Positions 27,155 through 36,515 of a stretch of 64,000 bases of DNA are shown one piece after another. Under the pieces are notes generated by a model, which was not told the DNA's origin, made no database searches, and was given only the letters and a program-made list of their open reading frames with translations. Position 1 is the stretch's first letter; every line of letters begins with the position of its first letter. Source of the stretch: Azospirillaceae bacterium (GTDB lineage: Bacteria > Pseudomonadota > Alphaproteobacteria > Azospirillales > Azospirillaceae); assembly GCA_028283825.1 (NCBI GenBank), contig JAPWJW010000001.1, positions 744,001 through 808,000 on the forward strand, given 5' to 3'. A program made the translations under genes and the position numbers.

Positions 27155-28297
27155 ATGAAGATGGGTTTGATGTCAGGACGTTGGCGGCTGCCGGAGACGG
27201 TAGTGGTGCCCTTGCAGGCGCTGGCGCGGGGCCTGGCAACAGGCCGGGCGCCCGGAATCGAAGTCGAACGCGTACGCGCCGCCCTGGCAGCCTTGCCGTT
27301 ACGCTGGTTGATGATTGCGGAAATGGAGGTCGGACACCTGCTCGACATGCGAGGGCCGCCAACCCAATCCGGTCGGCAGACCCGTGATTTGGACCTGCTG
27401 CGCCTAACGCCCGGTTTGGAATACCCTTTCCTGTTTCACAAAAGCGGCTATTGCCGTGAGGCGGCGTTGCGCAAGCTGGGTGGCCAGCCACCGGCCACGT
27501 TCTGGACTGCGGCGATCGCCTATCGCCAGAATGACTGGGTCGAGCCGGTGCGGAAGGCCGCCTGCGATTGTGTGTCGCGACTATTTCCTCTACTGGCGCC
27601 TGAGGTGATGGCGGAGGCTGCCTATTTCTTGCTGACGCGCATGCCAATGTGGGGGCGTTGGCAACTGGAACCCAAAGTGCCCCCCGATGGCCTGTTACTG
27701 GAGCAGGCGGAGGTGGCGGCCGCCTTGGCCCATCATATAGGCCGCGCGACGAGTGGCCCGGCGGGTGCCGTCCTGCGGCAGGCGTTGCGGCAGCCCGGCC
27801 TTGATGGTCATTTGCCGGCCCTTGCGATCGATGCGGTGCAACCCATTGTGCGCCTGGTGGCCCTGCATACCCTGATCGAAGGGGCGGCGATCTGGCCCGA
27901 CGGCCATGAGCGCGAGATCGTCAACAAACCCTATCAGATTTATCGCGAAGTACCCGTCTTCGCGCGCCGGCCTATCATTCGCCCAGGGTCGTCATCGGTT
28001 TACCTGGACATGGCGGCGCGCGACCGGTCGGTGATCGTGCGTCGTCTGGCGGCGGCTACCCTGGCGAAGCAATTGGGGCGCACGGAAACTGAGTCTTGGA
28101 TGGAGCATGAGCCAGTGCTGACGTTGCTGGAGCGTGATCCCGACAAATCCATCCGGGACCGAATTGCCTTTATTCGTCGCTTCCTGCACCAAGGGCCGCC
28201 GACCTTGGTGCAGGCGCTTGAGGCCCTGTGCAGCCCGGGAACGCCAGAACCGGTCCGCGACCGTGACTTGGGCCGCGATGTGGAGTTACTGGATTAG
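27155..28297 (+). CDS. Unknown protein with HEAT-like helical repeats
   Basis: I cannot assign a family. 380 residues, no signal peptide, mostly amphipathic helices. Segments such as DWVEPVRKAACDCVSRLFPLL and RDRSVIVRRLAAATLAKQLG have the pattern of HEAT/armadillo repeats, which bind proteins. By eye it uses more TTG, GAT and TAT codons and is less G+C-rich than the genes around it, so it may be a later arrival. It follows the amidohydrolase stop by 3 nt and ends at a two-way terminator. Confidence 0.7.
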   Translation: MKMGLMSGRWRLPETVVVPLQALARGLATGRAPGIEVERVRAALAALPLRWLMIAEMEVGHLLDMRGPPTQSGRQTRDLDLLRLTPGLEYPFLFHKSGYCREAALRKLGGQPPATFWTAAIAYRQNDWVEPVRKAACDCVSRLFPLLAPEVMAEAAYFLLTRMPMWGRWQLEPKVPPDGLLLEQAEVAAALAHHIGRATSGPAGAVLRQALRQPGLDGHLPALAIDAVQPIVRLVALHTLIEGAAIWPDGHEREIVNKPYQIYREVPVFARRPIIRPGSSSVYLDMAARDRSVIVRRLAAATLAKQLGRTETESWMEHEPVLTLLERDPDKSIRDRIAFIRRFLHQGPPTLVQALEALCSPGTPEPVRDRDLGRDVELLD

Positions 28298-28321
28298 GTT
28301 CCGTCTATCGCCGGCCATGAA

Positions 28322-28353
28322 AAAAGGCGGCGCCAGGCCCGGCGCCGCCTTTT
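28322..28353. terminator. Bidirectional rho-independent terminator
   Basis: AAAAGGCGGCGCC (28322-28334) and GGCGCCGCCTTTT (28341-28353) form a long stem with A-tract and T-tract on the two sides, between two convergent genes (stops at 28297 and 28373). It works for both strands. Confidence 0.9.
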
Positions 28354-28372
28354 CCATAAGCCTCAAGGGCGC

Positions 28373-28879
28373 TTAGCGGTTGCCCAGGAAGTCCGACTTG
28401 CCCAGTTCCACGCCGTTGTGGCGCAGGATGTCGTAGGCGGTGGTGACGTGGAAATAGAAGTTGGGCAGGGCCATGAACAGCAGGAAGGTCTGGCCGGGGA
28501 AGTTCTTTTCCTCGCCACGCAGCTTCAGGGTGATGGTGCGTTCCTCGCTGCCATCGATCTGTTCCGCCGTGACGGTCTTCAGGAAATCCACCGTCTTGGC
28601 GATGCGGGCCTGAAGCTCGGGGAAGGTGGTCTCGGTATCGGCGAAGCTGGGCACCTCGACACCGGCCAGGCGGGCGGCCGCACCCTTGGCGGAGTCGGTC
28701 GCGATCTGTACCTGGCGGGCCAGGTGCAGCATGTCGGGGGCCAGGCGCGCGTTGATGAAGACCGACGGGTCGATCTTCTTGGCCTCGGCATGGGCGGCCG
28801 CCTTGTCCAGGATGGCCGACAGGTTGCCCAACAGGCGCAGGAACACCGGCACGGACGCCTGGTACATGGAAAGCGACAT
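28373..28879 (-). CDS. DUF1993 family protein (DinB-like fold)
   Basis: 168 residues of the DUF1993 family: starts MSLSMYQASVPVFLRLLGNLSAILDKA, contains RLAPDMLHLARQVQIATDSAKGAAARLAG and ends LPNFYFHVTTAYDILRHNGVELGKSDFLG, all standard for the family. It is thought to share the DinB four-helix-bundle fold with a possible metal site, but no function is established. Cytoplasmic by lack of signal. Single gene ending at the bidirectional terminator. Confidence 0.88.
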   Translation of the reverse strand: MSLSMYQASVPVFLRLLGNLSAILDKAAAHAEAKKIDPSVFINARLAPDMLHLARQVQIATDSAKGAAARLAGVEVPSFADTETTFPELQARIAKTVDFLKTVTAEQIDGSEERTITLKLRGEEKNFPGQTFLLFMALPNFYFHVTTAYDILRHNGVELGKSDFLGNR

Positions 28880-29022
28880 CGGGAAGCTCCGATTGATAAG
28901 GGGTGGATGGCGGCCAACATACGGGGCGCCGGTTACGGTGATGTGCGCGCGGTCACCCGCGTGGAAATTTCACACACCCGATTGCCGTAAATTCCCCCTT
29001 CGGAAAAAATGCCGCGGACGGC

Positions 29023-31425
29023 TCAGAAGCGATAGCTCAGGCCGACACGCGCCACCCGGTCACCCAAGCCCCGGATATTGCCGGCATCCTGGCGGTATTC
29101 CAGCGTGCCGCTGACCATCAGGCCCTGGCCCCAGCGGCCACCGTCCAGCAGGGCGGTGTAGCTCAACGCCATGTCCGTCTCCGCGCCATCGGGGCGCAGC
29201 GAAACGGCGGTGGGCAGGGTGGTGGCGTAACCCTGGTCGTCCACGCTGGTCATCATGAGGGTGGCCGTGCCCGATACCACGCGCAGGGGGCGGCGCCAGG
29301 CCACGGTCAGGCTGTCGCCCGCCGTCACCGTGTCGCGCTGTGACAGGGCCATGCCATAGGATCGGGACAGCAGCGGGCCGATACCGGCAATGATGCCCTG
29401 GGCGCTGTCGCCAGCACCGGTGCGGGCCAGGCTGGCATCCAGCATCAGGCTGCCGCCGTTCCAGACATCGACGGCGGTGGCCAGGCCCACCGACACGGTG
29501 TCGTTATGGTCGCCCAGGGCCAGCGGCGACCCGCTGCGGAACTGGCTGCCCAACAGGCCGTTGCGTTCATCCAGCAGGCTGAGGGACAGGCTGGTGGTCC
29601 AGCCCTTGGCCAGGGCCCAGTTCAGGCCGGCGGCGAAGGCGTCGGCCTGGCGGTTCCAGCCCGCACCGGTCAGCACGGCCCCCTGCCACGGGTTCCAGTC
29701 GCCGGTCTCAAGGCCCCGCCGCGCTTCGGCGTCCATGCCGGGCGCGCCCGACCAGCTGACGGCCAGGTGGGCGCCGCCCAGCGCCCGCGCCAGCCAGCCA
29801 TCCAGGTCGGTGCCCAGGGCCATGAAGCCACCGCCCTGGGCCAGGCCCGTCAGGGCGTTGGATACGCCCAGGGTCCGTGCCGCCTCCGCCCGGACGCCGC
29901 CGCCCCACAGGGCTTCCGCGAACGACGCGCCGCCGGGGAAACCCTGGCCCGTGATCAGCGACAGGCCGCCCTGGTTGTAGGCCAGCGCCCAGCCGTCGTG
30001 GCCGGCATAGCCGCCCCGGTCCACCAGGCCCGTGGGCCGTGCGGCGGCCAGCCCCTGGTCCTCGGTGTAGGCCAGCGACAAGGTGGCGCCGCCGGCGAAT
30101 TTGGTGGTGCTGGTGGTGACGGTGGGGGCCGGGAGTGCCGCGGTGATGGAGGAGGCGGAGACCGGCTGCTTGGCGATCAGGCCCGCCAGGTTGACGGTGA
30201 AGTTGCGCTGGAAGCCGTCGAAGGCGGTGTAGCTGGACAGCAGGCTGCTGACGCTGGACAGGCTGCCCAGGGCACCGCCGGTGATCAGGGACCCCGTCAG
30301 GCTGGTGACGGCGGTGGACTTGCCGTTGGCGCCCACCACCGACAGGGTGCCCAGGGGCTTGAACGCGGCGGTCAGGTTCAGCAGGCCGTTGCCGTAGGTG
30401 CTGTCCACCCCCTTGGCACCCAGGTCCGTGGCCGAGGCGAACAGGACGGCGGTGGCGGTGCCGTTGCGGTACAGCACCGGCCATGTCGCCTCCAGCAGGG
30501 CGAGGGCGCCCGACACCATGGGGGCGGACATGGATGTGCCGCTCCAGTACGCCAGCATGTTGGGGCCGTATTGGATGCCGGGGGCGATGATGTTCTGTCC
30601 CGGCGTCACCAGCCAGAGGGAGGCATAGCTGGCCTTGGTGGTGGCGCTGGCGATGGCGGCCCCGGCGCCCGGCGTGTTGGAAAAGCTGGACAGCATGTTG
30701 GCGCTGGTGACCGAACCGACGAAGGCCAAATGGGTCAGGGCCGCCGCACTCAAGCCCGTGCTGTTGGCGCCGCCGTTCAGCACGGTGGCGGAATTGCCGC
30801 CGGCGAACACCAGGACCGCGCCCTTGGACGCGGCGTAGTTGATGGCGTTGACGATGGCCGTGGTCGGCAGATAGGTCAGCGACAGGTTGATGACCTTGGC
30901 GCCGGCGTTGGCCGCCTTGATGATGCCGTTGGCGACGTCGGCGTCCGTGCCCGAACCGGCGGTGTTCAGGGCCTTTTCCGACAGGATGGTGGCCTTGGGC
31001 GCCACGCCGGCCATGCCGGCGCCCGTACCGGTGGTGGCGCCTGCCGCGATGGCGGCGGTGGCGGTACCGTGGCCGACATCGTCGGCATATCCGCTGGAGC
31101 AGGTGAAGCTGACGGCCGCACAGGATGAGGCGGATAAGACGCGGCCGACGATGTCGGGCTGGGTGGCGGCCACGCCGGTATCCACCAGGCCGATGGTGAT
31201 GCCGGCACCGCCGGTCGCTGCCACCTCGATGGCGTTGGTAATGCCCAACTGTGACCACCAACCGGCTGAATAGCCGGATGCGTAGGTCTGGGTGGTCGTG
31301 CTCTGGGCCCCCGCCCTTTGGGGGGCGCCCAGGCCGATGCCGGCGCATGCGGTTGCCAGAAGGACGGCCCGCCCCGCAGGCCGCAAAGGGGCAAGGGCGC
31401 GTCGATGGTTGGCGGAGGCCGTCAT
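29023..31425 (-). CDS. Subtilisin-like (S8) autotransporter serine protease
   Basis: 800 residues. A signal peptide ends near AGAQ (about 41). The S8 catalytic triad is D82 (GLVDTGV), H119 (DVGHGTATA) and S298 (SGTSMSAPMVSGA), with the oxyanion Asn in AGGNS. After a Ser/Thr-rich linker (about 380-440) the C-terminal half ends in VGLSYRF, a terminal aromatic as in outer-membrane beta-barrels, so the protease is probably displayed on or released from the cell surface by a type V pathway. ATG 31425 follows GGGGAG. It is divergent from the DAHP synthase gene. Confidence 0.88.
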   Translation of the reverse strand: MTASANHRRALAPLRPAGRAVLLATACAGIGLGAPQRAGAQSTTTQTYASGYSAGWWSQLGITNAIEVAATGGAGITIGLVDTGVAATQPDIVGRVLSASSCAAVSFTCSSGYADDVGHGTATAAIAAGATTGTGAGMAGVAPKATILSEKALNTAGSGTDADVANGIIKAANAGAKVINLSLTYLPTTAIVNAINYAASKGAVLVFAGGNSATVLNGGANSTGLSAAALTHLAFVGSVTSANMLSSFSNTPGAGAAIASATTKASYASLWLVTPGQNIIAPGIQYGPNMLAYWSGTSMSAPMVSGALALLEATWPVLYRNGTATAVLFASATDLGAKGVDSTYGNGLLNLTAAFKPLGTLSVVGANGKSTAVTSLTGSLITGGALGSLSSVSSLLSSYTAFDGFQRNFTVNLAGLIAKQPVSASSITAALPAPTVTTSTTKFAGGATLSLAYTEDQGLAAARPTGLVDRGGYAGHDGWALAYNQGGLSLITGQGFPGGASFAEALWGGGVRAEAARTLGVSNALTGLAQGGGFMALGTDLDGWLARALGGAHLAVSWSGAPGMDAEARRGLETGDWNPWQGAVLTGAGWNRQADAFAAGLNWALAKGWTTSLSLSLLDERNGLLGSQFRSGSPLALGDHNDTVSVGLATAVDVWNGGSLMLDASLARTGAGDSAQGIIAGIGPLLSRSYGMALSQRDTVTAGDSLTVAWRRPLRVVSGTATLMMTSVDDQGYATTLPTAVSLRPDGAETDMALSYTALLDGGRWGQGLMVSGTLEYRQDAGNIRGLGDRVARVGLSYRF

Positions 31426-31771
31426 GCCTAAACTCCCCAGGTCCCTTTGTGGCCTGATGGGCGGGCCCTTTCTGGGCACAGGAATGCGTTCAGGCTCACG
31501 CCCTTTTGGCTAGGCCTGGACTATGCCATCTGGACAGGTGTGGGGGCTGTTCAAGGGTAGGGGAACGGGGCAATGACGTTTGGTGGGTAACAGTAATGCG
31601 CGAACGGACCTCAAGAGGACTGGAAAAGAATAAAACCTGGCAGTACATAACGAGACCGGCTTGCAGCCAGACGTGGATGCGGCACTAGGGCGGATCCCTG
31701 GGATCTTTCCCATCCGTACAATCCAAGGCCCTGGAATTCCTGCCGGTTCGACTTGTTCACAGAGGTGGGTC
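31426..31771. promoter_or_regulatory. Divergent upstream region of the S8 protease and DAHP synthase genes
   Basis: 346 bp without a convincing gene. It must carry promoters for both flanking genes. The stretch from about 31560 to 31660 is less G+C-rich than the rest. I see no clear riboswitch, leader peptide or attenuator, and no strong -35/-10 pair. Confidence 0.4.
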
Positions 31772-33163
31772 ATGGCACTGGAAAAGGCGGGGCGCTGGGC
31801 GCCCGATAGCTGGCGGTCTCGGGATGTGCGGCAGATGCCGAACTATCCGGATGCGCAGCGCCTTGCCACGGTCGAGGCCCGCCTCGCCAATTATCCGCCG
31901 CTGGTCTTCGCCGGCGAGGCCCGGCGCCTGAAGGACCATCTGGGCCGCGTGGCCAAGGGCCAGGGTTTCCTGCTGCAGGGCGGCGACTGTGCCGAAAGCT
32001 TTGCCGAGTTCCATCCCAACAACATCCGCGACACCTTCCGCGTGATGCTGCAGATGGCGGTGGTGCTGACCTTCGGTGGTGCCACCCCGGTGGTGAAGGT
32101 GGGCCGCATGGCCGGCCAGTTCGCCAAGCCGCGCTCATCCGACCTGGAAGACATCGGCGGCGTCTCGCTGCCCTCTTACCGGGGCGACATCATCAACGGC
32201 TTCGACTTCACGGCCGAGGCGCGGGTGCCCGATCCGGAGCGCATGGTCCAGGCCTACAACCAGGCGGCGTCCACGCTGAACCTGCTGCGCGCCTTCGCCC
32301 AGGGCGGTTATGCCGACCTGCACAAGGTGCACCAGTGGAACCTGGGCTTCGTCGACCGCAGCCCGCAGGGCGAACGCTACCGCGACCTGGCCAACCGCCT
32401 GGATGAGGCGCTGGCCTTCATGGCCGCCTGCGGCATCACGGCGGAAACCACCGCCCAGATCCGCGAGACGGAGTTCTTCACCAGCCATGAGGCGCTGTTG
32501 CTGCCCTATGAGCAGGCGCTGACCCGCGTCGACAGCACCACGGGTGATTGGTACGACGTTTCCGCTCACATGCTGTGGATTGGCGACCGCACCCGCCAGC
32601 CGGATGGCGCGCACGTGGAATTCCTGCGTGGTGTGAAGAACCCCATCGGCCTGAAGTGCGGCCCCACCACCGATCCGTCGGAGCTGATCCGCCTGATCGA
32701 CATCCTGAATCCGACGGATGAACCGGGCCGCCTGACCCTGATCGCCCGCATGGGCCACGACAAGGTGGCCGACAAGCTGGCGCCGCTGCTGCGCCGCGTG
32801 CGGGACGAAGGCCGCACCGTGGTGTGGAGCTGCGACCCCATGCACGGCAACACCATCAAGTCCGCCACCGGCTACAAGACGCGGCCGTTCGACCGCATCC
32901 TGGCCGAGGTGCGCGGCTTCTTCGAAGCCTGCCAGGCCGAGGGCGTGCACGCCGGCGGCGTGCATTTCGAGATGACGGGCCAGGACGTGACGGAGTGCAC
33001 GGGTGGCGCCCAGGCCATCACAGAGCACGCCCTGTCGCAGCGCTATCACACCGCTTGCGATCCGCGCCTGAACGCCAACCAGGCGCTGGAACTGGCCTTC
33101 CTGGTGGCCGAAGGCCTGAAGGCCACCCGGGCCGGCCAGCCCCGCCAGACGGCGGCGGAGTAA
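31772..33163 (+). CDS. Class II 3-deoxy-7-phosphoheptulonate (DAHP) synthase
   Basis: Joins phosphoenolpyruvate and erythrose-4-phosphate, the first step of the shikimate pathway. 463 residues of the plant-like class II type: WAPDSWRS at the start, [15 protein letters not shown] (metal/PEP region), [15 protein letters not shown]-like [15 protein letters not shown], and [14 protein letters not shown] 31772 follows AGAGGTG. A strong terminator lies 22 bp after the stop and the group II intron begins right after it. Chorismate mutase, further along the pathway, is 9 kb away. Confidence 0.96.
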   Translation: MALEKAGRWAPDSWRSRDVRQMPNYPDAQRLATVEARLANYPPLVFAGEARRLKDHLGRVAKGQGFLLQGGDCAESFAEFHPNNIRDTFRVMLQMAVVLTFGGATPVVKVGRMAGQFAKPRSSDLEDIGGVSLPSYRGDIINGFDFTAEARVPDPERMVQAYNQAASTLNLLRAFAQGGYADLHKVHQWNLGFVDRSPQGERYRDLANRLDEALAFMAACGITAETTAQIRETEFFTSHEALLLPYEQALTRVDSTTGDWYDVSAHMLWIGDRTRQPDGAHVEFLRGVKNPIGLKCGPTTDPSELIRLIDILNPTDEPGRLTLIARMGHDKVADKLAPLLRRVRDEGRTVVWSCDPMHGNTIKSATGYKTRPFDRILAEVRGFFEACQAEGVHAGGVHFEMTGQDVTECTGGAQAITEHALSQRYHTACDPRLNANQALELAFLVAEGLKATRAGQPRQTAAE

Positions 33164-33185
33164 AGTTTCCTGGGGTTGGAAAGAG

Positions 33186-33220
33186 AAAGGGCGGGTGCCG
33201 GTGACGGCCCCGCCCTTTTT
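33186..33220 (+). terminator. Rho-independent terminator of the DAHP synthase gene
   Basis: AAAGGGCGGG (33186-33195) pairs with CCCGCCCTTT (33209-33218), with GCCG/CGGC inside and a T-run at the 3' end. The intron starts about 5 nt further on, in keeping with group IIC target choice. Confidence 0.93.
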
Positions 33221-33224
33221 CATG

Positions 33225-35065
33225 GTGCGCCCAGCATGGGCGCGTTCTTGAGGGTGGAAGTCCCTCCGTAAGCTGATCACGGTGAACGAAGCGAAACGCA
33301 ACTGCGAGAGGGCGACTGATCGTGGGGAGGAAGCGTGGAGCGAAACCACGAGCCGATGAACAAGAACCGGATAGAAGGCGGTGCCGAGCAGGGCGAGCGG
33401 GCCATGAACCGCGAAGCTCTCGTGATCAAGGGTCGGCGCCGTAGATCCGGCGGTTGTGTGGTGAAGGAGCGCGCTCTTACCTGGGGAGATCCCGCCTTAT
33501 GCCTGAAAGGGTGACGGTGTCGAGCCGGAGCGGGAAGTCAGCAGAGGTCATAGTAGGGGCCGGTTCAACTGGTGCCGAAGGACCGAACGAGGAGGAGTGT
33601 TGATCCACCGTGGCGATGCGGAAGGCAGAGCGTCAGATGTCCGCGCAAGCGGGGCGGTCGGGAGGGGGGCGAGGTGAAGCCTTGCCCGGGCCCGGCAGCG
33701 ACGAAGCCTTGCGCCCGCGCCCGGAAATGGAAAACACGGGGTCAGGGCTGCTGCTGGCGGCCCTGACGCGAGAGAACCTGCAACGGGCTTGGCGACGGGT
33801 GCGGTCCAACAAGGGCGCGGCGGGGGTTGACGGTCTGGACATTGACCAGACGGCGGCCCATCTGCGCACGGTGTGGCCCGCGATCCGGAGCCAGGTGTTG
33901 TCGGGGACGTACCGGCCTTGGCCGGTACGACGGGTGGCGATCCCGAAGCCGGACGGTGGCGAGCGTGAACTCGGCATCCCGACGGTGACGGATCGCCTGA
34001 TCCAGCAGGCGCTGCTGCAGGTGTTGCAGCCGCTCCTTGATCCGAGCTTCAGCGAGTACAGCTACGGCTTCCGTCCGGGGCGAGGGGCGCACGACGCGGT
34101 GCTGAAGGCACAGTCGTACGTCCAGTCGGGCCGGCGGGTTGTGGTTGACGTGGACCTGGAGAAGTTCTTCGACCGGGTGAACCACGACATCCTGATCGAC
34201 CGTCTCTGGAAGCGCATTGGGGATGCCGGCATCGTCCGGCTGATCCGGTCGTACCTGGACAGCGGGATCATGGTGGGGGGCGTGGTCCAGGCACGGGAGA
34301 GGGGGACGCCGCAGGGCGGCCCGCTGTCGCCGCTGCTGGCCAACGTCTTGCTCGACGAGGTGGACCGGGAACTGGAGCGCCGGGGTCATCGCTTCGTGCG
34401 CTACGCTGACGATGCGAACGTTTACGTTCGCAGCCGGAAGGCGGGTGAGCGGGTGATGGCGCTGTTGCGGCGGCTCTACGGCCGACTGCGTCTCTCGGTC
34501 AACGAGACCAAGAGCGCGGTGACCAGCGTGTTCGGCCGCAAGTTCCTGGGCTACGGCTTCTGGGTGGCGCCCGGTGGCGTCATCAAGCGGCGGGTTGCCG
34601 ACAAGCCGCTGGCGACCTTCAAGCATCGCATCCGGCAGCTGACCCGCCGTTCCGGCGGGAACAGTGTGCAGGAGGTGGTGATGCGCCTGCGTTCCTATGT
34701 TCTGGGATGGAAGGCCTACTTCCGCCTGGCGCAGACACCCCGGGTCTGGAACGACCTGGACAAGTGGATGCGCCATCGGCTGCGGGCCATCCAGCTCAAG
34801 CATTGGAAACGGGGCACGACCATCTACAGGGAACTGAAAGCACTCGGGGCCAAACCCAAGGTGCTCCATCAGGTGGCGGCCAATAGCCGCCGCTGGTGGC
34901 GCAACAGCGGGATGGCCCTCAATGCCGTCCTCTCCCTGCAATGGGCGGACGCCCTGGGAATGCCCCGTCTCTCTTGACCTCAACTCCTCGAACCGCCCGG
35001 TGCGGACCCGCATGCCGGGTGGTGTGGGAGGGGAGCGGTCCTCAAGGATCGCCCCCTATCCCGAT
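33225..35065 (+). mobile_element. Group II intron with its own reverse transcriptase, inserted after a terminator
   Basis: About 1.84 kb. The 5' end reads GTGCGCCC (GUGYG-like consensus) just after the DAHP synthase terminator. A structured ribozyme part occupies 33225 to about 33600, then the maturase gene. Domain V can be folded at 34992-35023: ACCGCCCGG pairs with CCGGGTGGT, TGCG-GACC-CGCA on top with a 2-nt bulge, and a CGC catalytic triad. Domain VI is 35024-35065 and ends CCCGAT, a proper 3' boundary. Insertion behind a terminator and the CGC triad suggest class IIC; the class is inferred. Ends are accurate to a few bases. Confidence 0.85.
33610..34977 (+). CDS. ltrA: Group II intron reverse transcriptase/maturase
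   Basis: 455 residues. Reverse-transcriptase blocks are in order: GAAGVDGLDIDQT, VRRVAIPKPDGGERELGIPTVTDRLIQQALLQ, SYGFRPGRGAHDAV, VVDVDLEKFFDRVNHDIL, GTPQGGPLSPLLANVLLDEVD and the catalytic YADD (FVRYADDANVYV). The maturase X/GIIM domain follows from FLGYGFWV to the end (RRWWRNSGMALNAV...LGMPRLS). No HNH endonuclease domain. ATG 33610 is preceded by AGGAGGAG (33591-33598). It splices and reverse-transcribes its host intron. The frame is intact, so the element may be active. Confidence 0.95.
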   Translation: MAMRKAERQMSAQAGRSGGGRGEALPGPGSDEALRPRPEMENTGSGLLLAALTRENLQRAWRRVRSNKGAAGVDGLDIDQTAAHLRTVWPAIRSQVLSGTYRPWPVRRVAIPKPDGGERELGIPTVTDRLIQQALLQVLQPLLDPSFSEYSYGFRPGRGAHDAVLKAQSYVQSGRRVVVDVDLEKFFDRVNHDILIDRLWKRIGDAGIVRLIRSYLDSGIMVGGVVQARERGTPQGGPLSPLLANVLLDEVDRELERRGHRFVRYADDANVYVRSRKAGERVMALLRRLYGRLRLSVNETKSAVTSVFGRKFLGYGFWVAPGGVIKRRVADKPLATFKHRIRQLTRRSGGNSVQEVVMRLRSYVLGWKAYFRLAQTPRVWNDLDKWMRHRLRAIQLKHWKRGTTIYRELKALGAKPKVLHQVAANSRRWWRNSGMALNAVLSLQWADALGMPRLS

Positions 35066-35077
35066 CCGTGAACCCGA

Positions 35078-35509
35078 TCACACCAACGCCGCGTCCAGCG
35101 TGATGTCGGCGTTCAGGACGCGCGACACCGGGCAGTTGGCCTTGGCGTCGGCAGCCAGGTCCTGGAACTTGCCCGCCTCGATGCCCGGCACCTTGGCCCG
35201 CACCGTCAGCTTGACGGCGGCGATGCGCCAGCCGCTGCCTTCGCCTTCCATGGTCAGGACGGCATCGGACTTGATCTCCTCCGGCGGAAAGCCCGCGCCC
35301 GACAGCTGGAAGGCCAGCGCCATGCTGAAGCAGCCGGCATGCGCCGCGGCGATCAGCTCTTCCGGGTTGGTGCCTTTGCCATCGCCGAAACGGGCGATGT
35401 AGGAATAGGGAACGGCGGACAGGGTGGCGCTCTGCGTCGTCAGGGCGCCGGCGCCATCCTTGCCGGTACCGTGCCAGACGGCGTTCGCGGTGCGCTTCAA
35501 TTGGGCCAT
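35078..35509 (-). CDS. OsmC-family peroxiredoxin
   Basis: 143 residues. It reduces organic hydroperoxides using two conserved cysteines, in AAAHAGCFSMAL and KANCPVSRVLNADI, with the preceding NPEELIAAAHA typical of OsmC rather than Ohr. Cytoplasmic. Its stop codon is 12 bp from the 3' end of the group II intron, so the intron did not break it. Single gene. Confidence 0.94.
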   Translation of the reverse strand: MAQLKRTANAVWHGTGKDGAGALTTQSATLSAVPYSYIARFGDGKGTNPEELIAAAHAGCFSMALAFQLSGAGFPPEEIKSDAVLTMEGEGSGWRIAAVKLTVRAKVPGIEAGKFQDLAADAKANCPVSRVLNADITLDAALV

Positions 35510-35647
35510 GACGTTCTCCTCATCCAGTGGATATGCCCTTGGCGGTGCTATCGTCGGCCAAGGTGCGGTGGTTAGACTAGCAAGCTAGCGCGTCAGTTCC
35601 ATGGCATCAGGGACCGATGCGCCGGTCGCAACCACACCAGGCCTTTC

Positions 35648-36505
35648 ATGCATCGTTTCCTTCTGCGCCGCTTTTGGCTGGTTCTGTTGCTGGCGGTGAT
35701 GGCGATAGGCCCGGCACGGGCCCAGACGTATCAGGATCGCGCGTGGCAGCGGGTCGATGCGGCCACCCTGGCCTTCCGGGGCCAGATACAGCCCCGCCGC
35801 TTCTTGCCCACCGAACATCCGGTCAGCGATGCCGTCCTGCTGGCCCGTAACCTGACACCGGAAACCCGCACCCTGGTCCTGTCCTCCGGCGGGGGTGACG
35901 TGGCCGTTGCGCTGGCCATGGCGCGGATGATCCACGAACGGCGGTTGAACGTGGTGGTGGACGGGCGGTGCGCTTCGGCCTGCGCCGTCCTATTGTTCCT
36001 GGCGGGCGATCAGAAAGCGGTGCGGCCCGGTGCTGTGCTGGAGTTCCACTCCACCAACAGTCTGGATCCGCGCGACACACCCGATGCCCACCTCCGGCTG
36101 ACGCGCGAGATGCAGGCCATCCAGGGCCGGCTGCCCGACCTGGCGCGGGACGGCGTGGCGGTGGCGCCGCCGGATTTGGGCGGTGCGACGGTGGATGCGA
36201 TCCTGGCGGCCCGGCGGCAGAACGCGGCCCAATTGCGTGACGACATCGCCGCCCTTTACCAGGACCTGGGCGTGGACGCCGCTCTGCTGGGCGATATCGA
36301 TCGTGCCGCCGATGCTTATCTGGCGGACCATCCCGACCTGACGCGGGATCAGGTGTGGTGGTGCCTGTCGCCACGCCTGTTGGCCGACCGCTACCACGTC
36401 ACCGGCCTGGGGGATGTGTGGATGCCGGATACGGCGGACGCCCTGACCCAGGCGGCGGAACGTTTCATCACCGGCGGCATGCACCTGATTCGCGACCATT
36501 GGTGA
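35648..36505 (+). CDS. Exported ClpP/crotonase-fold protein, possible serine protease
   Basis: 285 residues with a signal peptide (FWLVLLLAVMAIGPARAQ). The central part LVLSSGGGDVAVALAMARMIHERRLNVVVDGRCASACAVLLFLAG matches ClpP-like exported proteins: a GGG oxyanion strand and the Ser of ASAC at the nucleophile position, followed by EFHST with a candidate histidine. The C-terminal 120 residues are helical and unique. Such proteins are common and uncharacterised in alphaproteobacteria. Convergent with the small membrane protein at 36516. Catalytic activity is inferred only. Confidence 0.75.
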   Translation: MHRFLLRRFWLVLLLAVMAIGPARAQTYQDRAWQRVDAATLAFRGQIQPRRFLPTEHPVSDAVLLARNLTPETRTLVLSSGGGDVAVALAMARMIHERRLNVVVDGRCASACAVLLFLAGDQKAVRPGAVLEFHSTNSLDPRDTPDAHLRLTREMQAIQGRLPDLARDGVAVAPPDLGGATVDAILAARRQNAAQLRDDIAALYQDLGVDAALLGDIDRAADAYLADHPDLTRDQVWWCLSPRLLADRYHVTGLGDVWMPDTADALTQAAERFITGGMHLIRDHW

Positions 36506-36515
36506 ACCGGCGGTT

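Noticed and set aside
29506-31128. Plus-strand 540-codon frame opposite the S8 protease
   Set aside because: Antisense low-complexity translation; the minus strand has a full catalytic triad and autotransporter end.
31426-31771. Attenuator or riboswitch before DAHP synthase
   Set aside because: No Trp/Phe/Tyr-rich leader peptide and no antiterminator pair could be drawn.
33225-33609. Independent non-coding RNA before the maturase
   Set aside because: It is explained as the 5' ribozyme domains of the group II intron.
35066-35080. osmC disrupted by the intron
   Set aside because: The osmC stop codon is intact, 12 bp from the intron end, and the protein is full length.
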